The notes beneath the pieces are model-generated. The model saw only the letters and a list, made by a program, of their open reading frames with translations. It had not been told where the DNA came from and made no database searches. DNA of 64,000 nt from Hymenobacter gummosus. GTDB lineage: Bacteria; Bacteroidota; Bacteroidia; Cytophagales; Hymenobacteraceae. The DNA lies in the NCBI RefSeq assembly GCF_003970915.1, contig NZ_RXOF01000010.1, positions 124,001 to 188,000 of the forward strand, given 5' to 3'. A program made the translations under genes and the position numbers. This document shows, piece after piece, positions 17,509-25,212 of the stretch (its first letter is position 1; every line of letters begins with the position of its first letter).

Positions 17509-18546
17509 TTACCGCCCGAAGTGCGACCAGCCCTGGGCCCGCAGCGGCACGGCGTTGCCGCCCTTCGTGGCTAGGATGGCCCCGTCGGCAGCCTCGGTGA
17601 TTTTGCCGATGATGGTCACGTCGGGGTGGTTTTTAAGCTTGTCGAAGTCCGTGAGCGGCACGGTGAAGAGCAGTTCGTAATCCTCGCCGCCGTTGAGCAT
17701 GCACATCACCGGGTCGAGACGGAACTCGTCGGCCACGTCGTACACCTGCTGGTCGGCGGGCAGACGGTCGGAGAAGATGGTGGCGCCCACGCCCGAGGCG
17801 GCGCACAGGTGCATGATTTCCGAGGCCAGCCCGTCCGACACGTCAATCATGCTGGTAGGCCGGATGTCCAGGTCGCGCAGCATGTGTACCACGTCCATGC
17901 GGGCCTCGGGGCGCAGCTGGCGCTGCACCACGTAGTCGTAGGCTTCCAGGTTGGGCTGGGTTTCGGGGTCGGCCAGGTAGGCCTGCTTTTCGCGCTCCAG
18001 CACCTGCAGGCCCAGGTAGGCCCCTCCCAGGTCGCCGGTCACGCACAGCAAATCGTTGACCCGGGCGCCGGAGCGCCGCGCCGCCTGCCCGCGGGCCACC
18101 GTGCCCAAGGCCGTGACGGACACAATCAGCCCCGCGCGCGAGGCGGTGGTGTCGCCGCCCACCACGTCGACGCGGTAGGCCTCGGAGGCCAGCCGGACGC
18201 CCTCGTAGAACTCCTGCACGGCTTCCACCGAAAAGCGGCTCGGCAGGGCTATGCTCACGGTAATCTGCGTGGGCAGGGCGTTCATGGCCGCAATGTCCGA
18301 CACGTTCACGGCCACCGCCTTGTAGCCCAAATGCTTGAGCGGGCAGAACGCGAGGTCGAAATGCACGCCTTCGATCAGTAAATCGGTGCTGACGACTACT
18401 TCGTGCTCGGCGGGCGGGGCCAGGATGGCCGCGTCGTCGCCGATGCCGAGTACGGTGCTGGGCTGGTGCAGGGTGATGGTATCCTGAATCAGGCGAATCA
18501 GGCCGATTTCGCCGACTTGATTGAGGGGAGTTACTTGTTCAGACAT
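17509..18546 (-). CDS. thiL: Thiamine-monophosphate kinase ThiL
   Basis: A 345-residue enzyme that phosphorylates thiamine monophosphate to thiamine diphosphate, in the AIR synthase/PurM-like family. The N-terminal GEIGLIRLI and VLGIGDDAAIL with STDLLIEGVHFD supply metal and nucleotide contacts; later motifs are AVNVSDIAAMNA, VVGGDTTAS, VTGDLGGAYLGL, MIDVSDGLASEI and NGGEDYELLFTV. All family blocks are present and the length is normal. It is cytoplasmic. The start is ATG at 18546, with a -7 box 27 bp upstream. The gene's 3' end abuts the RAYT element without damage. Confidence 0.95.
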   Translation of the reverse strand: MSEQVTPLNQVGEIGLIRLIQDTITLHQPSTVLGIGDDAAILAPPAEHEVVVSTDLLIEGVHFDLAFCPLKHLGYKAVAVNVSDIAAMNALPTQITVSIALPSRFSVEAVQEFYEGVRLASEAYRVDVVGGDTTASRAGLIVSVTALGTVARGQAARRSGARVNDLLCVTGDLGGAYLGLQVLEREKQAYLADPETQPNLEAYDYVVQRQLRPEARMDVVHMLRDLDIRPTSMIDVSDGLASEIMHLCAASGVGATIFSDRLPADQQVYDVADEFRLDPVMCMLNGGEDYELLFTVPLTDFDKLKNHPDVTIIGKITEAADGAILATKGGNAVPLRAQGWSHFGR

Positions 18547-18572
18547 AGCAGTAGCACTACGGTGCGGGGCCG

Positions 18573-18580
18573 CAAAGGTA
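18573..18580 (-). promoter_or_regulatory. -7 box of thiL
   Basis: On the minus strand TACCTTTG matches TAnnTTTG exactly, 27 bp upstream of the thiL ATG. No clear -33 element; no THI-box riboswitch is seen in the short leader. Confidence 0.55.
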
Positions 18581-18775
18581 GCGCCCCGGCCCGCCGATTT
18601 TATTATTCCGCCAGCGGCACCCCAATGCCGGGTAGCCGCTGTTGCTCACAGGCGCCGGGCGGGCCCAAAGGAGCTACGCCCCCAAACGTTTGCGGAAAAA
18701 CCTGGAAAAAGCAGAAAGATAATCGTAGAATACACCGGCAATTTGCCCACCCGCCCGAAAAAAGCCGAACAAAAG

Positions 18776-18808
18776 TTTGCTAACGAACGTTAGGAACCAG
18801 TACATTTG
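18776..18808 (+). promoter_or_regulatory. Promoter of tetR gene with embedded palindromic operator
   Basis: A TTTG -33 box (18776-18779) and TACATTTG -7 box (18801-18808) are 21 bp apart, a good Bacteroidota promoter. Between them CTAACG-AA-CGTTAG (18780-18793) is a perfect 6-bp dyad, starting on the base after the -33 box. The downstream TetR protein is the obvious candidate to bind it, giving autorepression. Confidence 0.7.
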
Positions 18809-18827
18809 GCTTGCCTCCCGCTCCCCA

Positions 18828-19433
18828 ATGGAAACCACCTCCCCCACCCTTTCGCGCAAAGCCCAGATCGACCAGACGGCCACGGCCCTGTTTCGGCGGC
18901 GTGGGTACGCGGCCACGAGCATGCGCGAGCTGGCCGCCGCCCTGGGCATCGAGGCCGGCAGCATCTACTCGCACATCAAGTCCAAGGAAGAGCTGCTGCA
19001 CCGCATCTGCTTCCGGGTGGCTGATGAGTTTATGGCCGGGCTGCGGGCCGCCAACGCCGACGCCGACGCGCCGGCCGCCACCCACCTGCGCCGCGCCATC
19101 GAAAGCCACGTGCGGGTACTGATTAACGACGTGGACGCCTCGGCCGTGTTTCTGCACGAGTGGCGCCACCTGAGCGAGCCGGCTTTGTCGGAATTCGTGC
19201 AGCTGCAGCGCGGCTACGAGGCCGCCTTTCGCGACATGATTGCCCGCGGCGTGGCCGACGGGGCCCTGCGCACCCCCGACCCGGCCTTTGCCACGCTTAC
19301 CCTGTTTGCCAGCCTGACCTGGTTGCCCAACTGGTACCGCCCCGACGGCAAGCTCAGCCCCGACCAGATTGCTGAGCGCCTCACCAGCCAGCTGCTCTAC
19401 GGCCTGGCCGTGCCCGACGGCCCCGCCATCTAA
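18828..19433 (+). CDS. TetR/AcrR family transcriptional regulator
   Basis: A 201-residue repressor. The first 55 residues form the TetR helix-turn-helix (TALFRRRGYAATSMRELA, ALGIEAGSIYSHIKSKEEL), and the rest is the all-helical ligand-binding domain with FLHEWRHLSEPALSEFV, a pattern seen in TetR_C proteins linked to fatty-acid or CoA-thioester metabolism. The ATG at 18828 is used because the promoter at 18776-18808 lies just upstream; an earlier in-frame start at 18777 would overlap it. The palindrome between the promoter boxes suggests self-regulation. Its other targets are unknown; a PaaB-like gene is the next gene downstream. Confidence 0.9.
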   Translation: METTSPTLSRKAQIDQTATALFRRRGYAATSMRELAAALGIEAGSIYSHIKSKEELLHRICFRVADEFMAGLRAANADADAPAATHLRRAIESHVRVLINDVDASAVFLHEWRHLSEPALSEFVQLQRGYEAAFRDMIARGVADGALRTPDPAFATLTLFASLTWLPNWYRPDGKLSPDQIAERLTSQLLYGLAVPDGPAI

Positions 19434-19648
19434 TCTTCTGTCCCATCATTCCCACTCGTTCTCCCGTTCCCCTGTTCCCTTTTGCCTGACGTTGAGCGCA
19501 GTGGGGCACCTGGATCTGCATTCCCCCCATGCTTTTCCCCGAAATCCGGGTGTCCTGCTGCTGCTCCCGCCGGCGTTTCCCACCGCTGGCCTAATTTCTA
19601 CCCCGAGAACCGCCTAAGAATCTGCTTTGGCCGTTCTTTTTCCCCACG
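19434..19648. other. Intergenic stretch, no gene seen
   Basis: About 215 bp rich in pyrimidine runs (repeated GTTCCC/TTCTCC). No ORF with convincing start or codon use. It ends in a strong hairpin. A small RNA ending at that hairpin is possible but nothing else supports it. Confidence 0.35.
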
Positions 19649-19685
19649 ACAAGCTAATTCCCTCCCCGGAATTAGCTTGTTTTGT
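19649..19685 (+). terminator. Strong hairpin terminator
   Basis: ACAAGCTAATTCC (19649-19661) pairs perfectly with GGAATTAGCTTGT (19668-19680), followed by TTTTGTTT. It lies 216 bp after the tetR stop. Confidence 0.85.
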
Positions 19686-19799
19686 TTGGTACCAGCGCGG
19701 CGGCCCGTGGCCCTTTGCGCAGCCCCGCCCGCCACTCACGCGCAGCCCCATTGCCTGAGCGGAGCGGCCGGCCTGAGTTTCGCCCTCTTTCTCCGTCCC

Positions 19800-20309
19800 A
19801 TGACGCACCTTCCACCCTCTACCAGCTCCCTGGCCCCCGACGCAGCGCAGCCCGATGCCTACGAGGTATTCCGCGCCGATGCGGCCGGCACCATGACGCA
19901 CTGCAGCACCGTGCAGGCCGCCAGCCCCACCGCGGCCCGGCGCGCCGCCCGGCAGCAGTGCGGCCCGGCCGATGCGGAGCTGTGGCTGGTGCCCGCCTCC
20001 GCTATCAGCCAGGTGCGCACCGACGACGGCCTAGAATCAACCTACGCCCTGGATGCGGCGGAGCCCGAGCCGCCGGCCAGCGTGCAGGAAAGGCAGGCCT
20101 ACCAGCGCGGCGAGCAGGACTACGTGGTGTTTCGGCTGCCCGAGCCCGATGCGCCCCGCCGGCACCTGGGCATGGTACGGGCGGCCTCGGCCCCCGAAGC
20201 CCTGCAGCAGGCCGAAGCGGTATTCGGCCCGGCCACCGGGCACGGCAGCTACTGGCTGCTGCCCTGGACGGCCGTGCTGGTGGTAGAGCCCACCGGGCCG
20301 GCCGCGTAG
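19800..20309 (+). CDS. PaaB-like tandem-domain protein
   Basis: A 169-residue soluble protein. The start at ATG 19800 (MTHLPPSTS) is preferred because upstream in-frame sequence crosses the terminator hairpin. Two halves each resemble the small PaaB subunit of phenylacetyl-CoA epoxidase: YEVFRADAAGTMTHCSTVQAA ... ELWLVPASAI near residues 17-65, and YVVFRLPEPDAPRRHLGMVRAAS ... SYWLLPWTAVLV near 107-165. In PaaB the order is YEVF, a histidine/glycine strand, an alanine-rich helix, then a W-hydrophobic-hydrophobic strand, which both halves keep. No paaA or paaC is in the window, so it is unlikely to work as the classic epoxidase subunit. The PaaB link is by eye. Confidence 0.55.
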   Translation: MTHLPPSTSSLAPDAAQPDAYEVFRADAAGTMTHCSTVQAASPTAARRAARQQCGPADAELWLVPASAISQVRTDDGLESTYALDAAEPEPPASVQERQAYQRGEQDYVVFRLPEPDAPRRHLGMVRAASAPEALQQAEAVFGPATGHGSYWLLPWTAVLVVEPTGPAA

Positions 20310-20424
20310 GCAGCCACGGAGGCTGCAGCCGGCCCCGCCGCCGCGGGGTCCTTGGGCCTGATATTTGCGAAATTTTTCGCTCGACCGGGAATATCTCCGG
20401 CGGCGGGTGCGTTTCCCCCTAGTC

Positions 20425-21021
20425 ATGCGTAAACTGCTTTTATACCTACCCCTGCTGGTGCTGCTGGGGGCGGCTTCGTGCCGCAAAACCGGCGACTCGC
20501 CCGCGGCCGTAGTCGACCCGACTTCACCGGCAGCGGCCCGCGTCCAGCTTACCGCGCTGCGCGACACGGTGAACAACCGCTGGAAACAGATGATGGACAG
20601 CGACAACCAGAAGCTGGTGGCCACCACCGCCGTGCTGCAGACGCTCAAGCAGCTGCCCGGCACCGACAAAGCCCAGGCCGACGAGTTGCGCCAGGCCAAC
20701 GACCGGCTCCTGACCATGCGCTACGACCAGCAGAGCATTGCCGAATCGGCCACAATCGACGCCTACGACAACGCCCAGATTCAGGTGCTCAACGCGGTGT
20801 ATGACCTGGCCCAGCCCCAGGCCGAGCGCAACGCCGAAATCCAGGCCCTGACCGAAACCATTAAGCAAGCCGACAACGAGGTGGTGGGCTACCGGGTACG
20901 CTACGACCAGGCTGCCAAAAGCTACAACCGCTACCTGCAGATGCACGGCGAAACCCTGAAAAAAGCCGGCCGCAAGTATGCTCACCTGCAGCCCCTGCCC
21001 CTGTTCGAGCTGCAGCACTGA
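20425..21021 (+). CDS. Lipoprotein, helical
   Basis: A 198-residue lipoprotein. The ATG at 20425 starts MRKLLLYLPLLVLLGAASC with the lipidated cysteine at about residue 19. The mature part is almost wholly helical, with heptad-like stretches (TALRDTVNNRWKQMMDSDNQ and IQALTETIKQADNEVVGYRV), faintly like LemA proteins but without enough identity to claim it. Upstream, GCGAAA-TT-TTTCGC at 20367-20380 is a short palindrome of unknown role. A strong terminator follows the stop. Function unknown; likely periplasmic side of the outer membrane. Confidence 0.75.
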   Translation: MRKLLLYLPLLVLLGAASCRKTGDSPAAVVDPTSPAAARVQLTALRDTVNNRWKQMMDSDNQKLVATTAVLQTLKQLPGTDKAQADELRQANDRLLTMRYDQQSIAESATIDAYDNAQIQVLNAVYDLAQPQAERNAEIQALTETIKQADNEVVGYRVRYDQAAKSYNRYLQMHGETLKKAGRKYAHLQPLPLFELQH

Positions 21022-21041
21022 GCAGCCCTGCTTCCAAATCG

Positions 21042-21078
21042 AAAGCGCCCCCGGTATTCACTGGGGGCGCTTTTTTTG
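21042..21078 (+). terminator. Rho-independent terminator
   Basis: AAAGCGCCCCC pairs with GGGGGCGCTTT across a short loop, followed by TTTT. Ends the lipoprotein gene. Confidence 0.9.
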
Positions 21079-21165
21079 CCGCGCCGACAAAAGCGGCGGC
21101 CCGGATGCAACCCTCAGGCAAACGGCGGCACTCTTCCCGGTGTATCCCTTTTGCCCATTGCTGCT

Positions 21166-21516
21166 ATGCGCCGCCTGCACCTGCTTTTGCCCGCCACCCT
21201 GCTGCTGACGTTGGCGTTCAGCTGCCAGGACTCTGCCAACGACCCCGCCCCCGGCTGCAACACCCCAGCCACCATCCGCGACCTGACCGGCCTCGACGGC
21301 TGCGGCTTCGTGCTGGTGCTCGACAACGGCCAGCGCCTGGAGCCGCACGGCTCGGTGTGGCAGGGCTACGCCAAGCACGACGGGGAGCGGGTGACCATCA
21401 ATTACGTTACCGACGAGATACCCAGCATCTGCATGGTGGGCGAAGGCGTGAAGCTGGAATGCATCCAGCAGCAGGTGGGCCGCTGCGGCACGCCGGCACC
21501 AGGCAAGGGCAACTAA
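21166..21516 (+). CDS. Small lipoprotein, paralogue of next gene
   Basis: A 116-residue lipoprotein. The ATG at 21166 starts MRRLHLLLPATLLLTLAFSC, with a lipidation cysteine at the end of that run. The mature part has CNTPATIRDLTG, VLVLDNGQRLEPHGSVW and several cysteines likely to pair outside the cytoplasm. The same order of motifs occurs in the next gene (CTTPASIRY, LLVLNDGRELRPFGSDW), so the two are tandem paralogues. Function unknown. Confidence 0.8.
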   Translation: MRRLHLLLPATLLLTLAFSCQDSANDPAPGCNTPATIRDLTGLDGCGFVLVLDNGQRLEPHGSVWQGYAKHDGERVTINYVTDEIPSICMVGEGVKLECIQQQVGRCGTPAPGKGN

Positions 21517-21533
21517 CTTCTATTCAGCCTTCT

Positions 21534-21875
21534 ATGCGTCGTTTCGCTCTTTTTCTCCCCATTGTAGCCCTGGGCCTGCTCGCCGGCTGCCAGTCCATGC
21601 CCTTCTGCGGCGAGGCGCCCGAGCCCAGCTGTACCACACCGGCCAGCATCCGCTACCCGGTGTGCAACGTAGCCAACTGCCCCCAGCACCCCGTACTCCT
21701 GGTGCTTAACGACGGCCGGGAACTGCGCCCCTTCGGCTCTGATTGGGACGACTTTCAGACCAGCACGGCCAGCAACCTACCCGAGCGGGTGCTCATCAGC
21801 TACAAGCCGGAAGCCACCCCGGCCATATATACCTGGTCCAACGTCACCATCACCTGCATCAGCACGGCGCAGTAG
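21534..21875 (+). CDS. Small lipoprotein, paralogue of previous gene
   Basis: A 113-residue lipoprotein: MRRFALFLPIVALGLLAGC is a signal ending in a good lipobox (LAGC). It lies 17 bp after its paralogue and very likely shares its transcript. Identity in the mature part is moderate but motif order is the same; cysteine count and spacing differ. Both are followed by the terminator at 21895. Function unknown. Confidence 0.8.
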   Translation: MRRFALFLPIVALGLLAGCQSMPFCGEAPEPSCTTPASIRYPVCNVANCPQHPVLLVLNDGRELRPFGSDWDDFQTSTASNLPERVLISYKPEATPAIYTWSNVTITCISTAQ

Positions 21876-21894
21876 GCTGGCCGCAGCGTTGCCA

Positions 21895-21931
21895 TAAAAA
21901 AGCCCGTTCAGCATGCTGAACGGGCTTTTCG
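21895..21931. terminator. Bidirectional terminator
   Basis: AAGCCCGTTCAG and CTGAACGGGCTT form a perfect 12-bp stem with a CATG loop, with A-run before and T-run after, between convergent genes. Confidence 0.9.
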
Positions 21932-21947
21932 CTTTTATCATGCCGGC

Positions 21948-23690
21948 TTACAGCCGGGCCATTTCCGAGTGCACGAAATCGGCGAGGCTGCGCAGGTACT
22001 CGGTGCTGAAGTCGAAGCGGATGCCGGCGGCCTCGTAAATCTCGCCGATGGTGGCGGTGTAGCCCAGCGCGAGGGCGCGCTTGTAGGCGTCGAGGCCGGC
22101 CTGCGGGTTCTGCCGGAAGTTGCGCCACACGGCAATGGCGCCGAGCTGGGCCATGGCGTACTCGATGTAGTAGAAGGGCACTTCGTAGAGGTGCAGCTGC
22201 TTCTGCCACAGCCAGGGCTTATAGCCTTCCAGGCCCTGCCAGCTCACGGTGCGCTGGTTGAACTCGTCGAACACCTCCGTCCAGCGCTGCTGCCGCTGCT
22301 CCGAGGTGTGCGTGGGGTTTTCGTATACCCAGTGCTGGAATTTGTCGATGGTGGCCACCCAGGGGAAGGTTTCGAGCACCGATTCCAGGTGGGTTTTCTT
22401 GGCCCGGCGCAGCTCGTCGGCGTCGGTGAAGAACACGTCCCAGTAATCCATGGAAATCAGCTCCATCGACATGGAAGCCAGCTCGGCTACCTCGCTCGGC
22501 GGGTGCTTATCGGCGCCCATGGGCAGGCGGCGGGTGAGGAAGGAGTGCACCGCGTGGCCGCCCTCGTGCAGCATGGTAATGACGTCGCGCAGGGAGGAGG
22601 TGGCGTTCATGAAAATGAACGGCACGCCGGTTTCGTCGAGCGGGTAGTTGTAGCCACCAGGCGCCTTGCCCTTGCGCGACTCCAGATCCAGGTGGCCCAT
22701 GTCGCGCATGGTGGTCAGGCAGTCTCCGAGGAAGGAATCGAGGCGCTGGAAGACGGTAATGGTCTTCTCCAGCAGCTCCTCGCCCGTGCCGAAGGGGCGC
22801 AGCGGGGCCTTGCCGGAGGTGTCCACGTCGAGGTCCCAGGGGCGCAGCTCGGGCAGGGCCAGGTCCTGGCGCCGCTCCAGGTCCAGCTCGTCGATGAGCG
22901 GCACCACGGTTTCGCGGATGGCGCGGTGGAAGGCAAAGCAGTCCTCGGGCGTGTAGTCGAAGCGGCCGAGGGCGGCAAACATATAGTCGCGGAAGTTGGG
23001 GAAGTCCGCGTTCAGGGCCATCTGGTGGCGCAGGCCGACGAGTTCGGTGAACAGCCCATCGAGCTTTTGCGCGTCCTGCAGGCGGCGGTCCTGAATGGCG
23101 CGCCAGGCTTCCTCGCGCTTGGCGCGGTCGGTGTCCTTGAGGCGGTCGGCGGCGCGCTGCAGGGTCATTTCCTCGCCGTCCAGGGTTACCGTCATGGCCC
23201 CGGCGGTGGCGGCGTATTCCTGCTGCTTGGTGCTGATGTCGGTTTTGAGCGGAATGTTCTCGGCCCGGTAAATTTCCAGGGCCCGGCGCACGGAGCGCAG
23301 AAAGATGCGGTACTTGTCCTGGTCCAGCTCGGGGGCGTAGGGCGAGGCCACGAGCTTCTCGTTGAGGGCGTGGTCGTAGGGCGCTACCTGAGGCTCAATC
23401 TCGCTGACGAAGTACTGAAACGCCTCGGCGCGGGCCTGGTCCTGGGTGTCGCAGGTCATGCGGATGTAGCGCCACGCAAGGTCCTCGCTGAGCACCGATT
23501 CCAGCTCGGAGCGGTCGAGCAGCCAGCGTTCCAGCTCGGCCCCGGAACCCACGGCCCGGTCGCGCAGCTCCACGAAGTACGGCTCGATGGCGGCCCAGTC
23601 GGTGACGGTAAAGCCCTCGGGCAAGTAATGGCGCGGCGGACGGTTGGGTGAAGTGACGTCGGCGGAGAGTTCCAGCGGAGAAGTAAGCAT
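21948..23690 (-). CDS. M3 family oligoendopeptidase (PepF-like)
   Basis: A 580-residue cytoplasmic zinc peptidase of family M3 that cleaves short peptides. The zinc motif is HEGGHAVHSF, near residue 375 (HExxH pattern with glutamate as base), followed about 25 residues later by SEVAELASMSMELIS, giving the third ligand. FHRAIRETVVPLIDEL and the C-terminal YYIEYAMAQLGAIAVW are typical M3B blocks. There is no signal peptide. Length is normal. The gene converges on the small lipoprotein genes and shares their terminator. Confidence 0.93.
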   Translation of the reverse strand: MLTSPLELSADVTSPNRPPRHYLPEGFTVTDWAAIEPYFVELRDRAVGSGAELERWLLDRSELESVLSEDLAWRYIRMTCDTQDQARAEAFQYFVSEIEPQVAPYDHALNEKLVASPYAPELDQDKYRIFLRSVRRALEIYRAENIPLKTDISTKQQEYAATAGAMTVTLDGEEMTLQRAADRLKDTDRAKREEAWRAIQDRRLQDAQKLDGLFTELVGLRHQMALNADFPNFRDYMFAALGRFDYTPEDCFAFHRAIRETVVPLIDELDLERRQDLALPELRPWDLDVDTSGKAPLRPFGTGEELLEKTITVFQRLDSFLGDCLTTMRDMGHLDLESRKGKAPGGYNYPLDETGVPFIFMNATSSLRDVITMLHEGGHAVHSFLTRRLPMGADKHPPSEVAELASMSMELISMDYWDVFFTDADELRRAKKTHLESVLETFPWVATIDKFQHWVYENPTHTSEQRQQRWTEVFDEFNQRTVSWQGLEGYKPWLWQKQLHLYEVPFYYIEYAMAQLGAIAVWRNFRQNPQAGLDAYKRALALGYTATIGEIYEAAGIRFDFSTEYLRSLADFVHSEMARL

Positions 23691-24039
23691 GGGCTAGGGC
23701 GGCGGGAATAAGGGAAAGCGGAAGTAACCTGTATGCTACGCAAAAAGCAACGGGCAGGCCGGGTTTCGGGCAGGAAACTGCGCGGCGCGGTGAATTCGTG
23801 GGGCAAAAAGAACGTCATTCTGAGCCAAAGGCGAAGGACCTTCCTCGCACCCCGCACCGCCGCCACAGACGAAGTGCCGACGTACTATATCAGAACGAAA
23901 AGCGCCGTCTCCAATCCTGGGGCGGCGCTTTTCGTTCTGATTTATTAGCGTCAGCGCGTTGTATGTACCGGCGGTGCAGGGTGCGAGGAAGGTCCTTCGG
24001 CTGTGCCTCAGGATGACGTTCTGATGTTACCCGATTTGC
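23691..24039. other. Intergenic gap filled by composite repeat
   Basis: 349 bp with no gene. Most of it (23809-24022) is the inverted-repeat element listed separately. Short open frames here read through hairpin arms and lack any protein-like pattern. Confidence 0.6.
23809..24022. repeat. GTCATTCTGAG-type inverted repeat with central hairpin
   Basis: Left arm 23809-23862 (AGAACGTCATTCTGAG ...) and right arm 23969-24022 are inverted copies over about 54 bp with a few differences. At the centre (23889-23941) is a second hairpin with a perfect 19-bp stem (ATCAGAACGAAAAGCGCCG) and a 15-nt loop. The CGTCATnCTGAG/GAAGGACCTT theme is a common intergenic repeat style in this bacterial group. No gene inside. 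Confidence 0.85.
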
Positions 24040-25212
24040 CTAATCAATTTCAATCACCACATCGTTGGTGAGCGGGTGGCCCACGCACACCAGCACGTAG
24101 CCCTGCTTGATTTCGGCGTCGGAAAGGCCTTCGCGCTCATCCAGGTGCACTTTGCCCGAGTGGCACTTGCCGCGGCAGGCGGTGCACAGGCCGGCCTGGC
24201 AGCTGTAGGGCAGGTCGATGTCGAGGTCGAGGGCCGCTTCCAGGATGGTCTGGTTTGGGCCGACTTCGAATTCGTAGTCGGTGCCCTCGTACTGGATGGT
24301 GACTTTGCGGGTGCTGATTTCGTCGTTGTCGTCGGCCGTGACAGTGCCGTGGCCCTCGGGCTGGGCAGCCGCGGCTTCGGCCGAGTCGGCAGAGGCCACG
24401 AAACTCTCGCGGAAAATCTGCGCGGCGGGCACGCCCAGCAGCTCCAGGGCGGCTTTGGCTTCGGTCATCATGCCCTCGGGGCCGCACATGTAGTATTCGG
24501 CCTGGGCGGGCGGGGTCTGGTGGCGCTGCTCCAGGATGCGTAGCAGCATGGTGCGGTTCAGGCGGCCGGTGTGCTGGTGGGCCGAGGGCGCCGGCGCGGG
24601 CGCCGACGAGCCGCCGAACAGCCGGCCCAACAGCCCGCCGCCCGACTTAAGCGCCGGCGCGGGCTGGCTGAACACGTGCTCGACCTGGAAGCGGCCGGCG
24701 TACTGCTGCTCCAGCTGCGCCAGCTGCTTGCGGAAAATGACGCTCTGCTCGTTGCGGTTGCCGTACACCAGCAGCACCTGGCTCTGGGGCTCCTCGGCCA
24801 GCACGGCCTTCAGGATGGACATGAGCGGGGTGATGCCCGAGCCGGCCCCGATAAGCACAAGGGAACGGCGCGTGGCCGGATTGCACGCGATGGTGAAGTT
24901 GCCCATGGGCACCATGGCCTCCATGGTCTGCCCGGCCTTCACCGTGTCCAGCAGGTGGTTGCTGACCAGGCCGCCGGGCACGCGCTTCACCGTCACGGAC
25001 AGGCGCGGGGCTTCGGCCGGGGTGCTGCTGAGCGAGTAGGAGCGGCGCTCGGGCCGCTTGCCGCTGCCGCAGGGCACAATGAGCGTCAGAAACTGGCCGG
25101 GCTGGCTGGCGACGGGGGCGCGGTCGGGGCGCTCCAGGTGGATGGTAACGGCGTCGTCGGTTTCGCGGGTCACGTCGACGACGTTCAGGGTCAGGTAGGG
25201 GCTGTTGCTCAT
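24040..25212 (-). CDS. Ferredoxin-NADP reductase family protein with C-terminal 2Fe-2S domain (PaaE-like)
   Basis: A 390-residue flavin-iron-sulphur electron-transfer protein. The FAD part has RRSYSLSS (residues about 55-62), the NAD(P) part GAGSGITPLMSIL near 122 and YYMCGPEGMM near 244, and the C-terminus a plant-type ferredoxin domain with cluster cysteines CQAGLCTAC plus a later LVCVGHP. It passes electrons from NADPH to a partner, as PaaE does for phenylacetyl-CoA epoxidase. A proline/alanine linker near residue 205 and an acidic linker before the ferredoxin domain are longer than usual. No paaA-D neighbours are present, so the partner is unknown. Confidence 0.88.
   Translation of the reverse strand: MSNSPYLTLNVVDVTRETDDAVTIHLERPDRAPVASQPGQFLTLIVPCGSGKRPERRSYSLSSTPAEAPRLSVTVKRVPGGLVSNHLLDTVKAGQTMEAMVPMGNFTIACNPATRRSLVLIGAGSGITPLMSILKAVLAEEPQSQVLLVYGNRNEQSVIFRKQLAQLEQQYAGRFQVEHVFSQPAPALKSGGGLLGRLFGGSSAPAPAPSAHQHTGRLNRTMLLRILEQRHQTPPAQAEYYMCGPEGMMTEAKAALELLGVPAAQIFRESFVASADSAEAAAAQPEGHGTVTADDNDEISTRKVTIQYEGTDYEFEVGPNQTILEAALDLDIDLPYSCQAGLCTACRGKCHSGKVHLDEREGLSDAEIKQGYVLVCVGHPLTNDVVIEID

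Noticed and set aside
20367-20380. GCGAAA-TT-TTTCGC as a terminator of the PaaB-like gene
   Set aside because: The stem is only 6 bp, AT-rich at the tip, and no T-run follows; left as an unexplained palindrome.
23733-23948. A 71-codon ORF upstream of the oligoendopeptidase
   Set aside because: It reads through one arm of the repeat and the central hairpin; the protein has no pattern.
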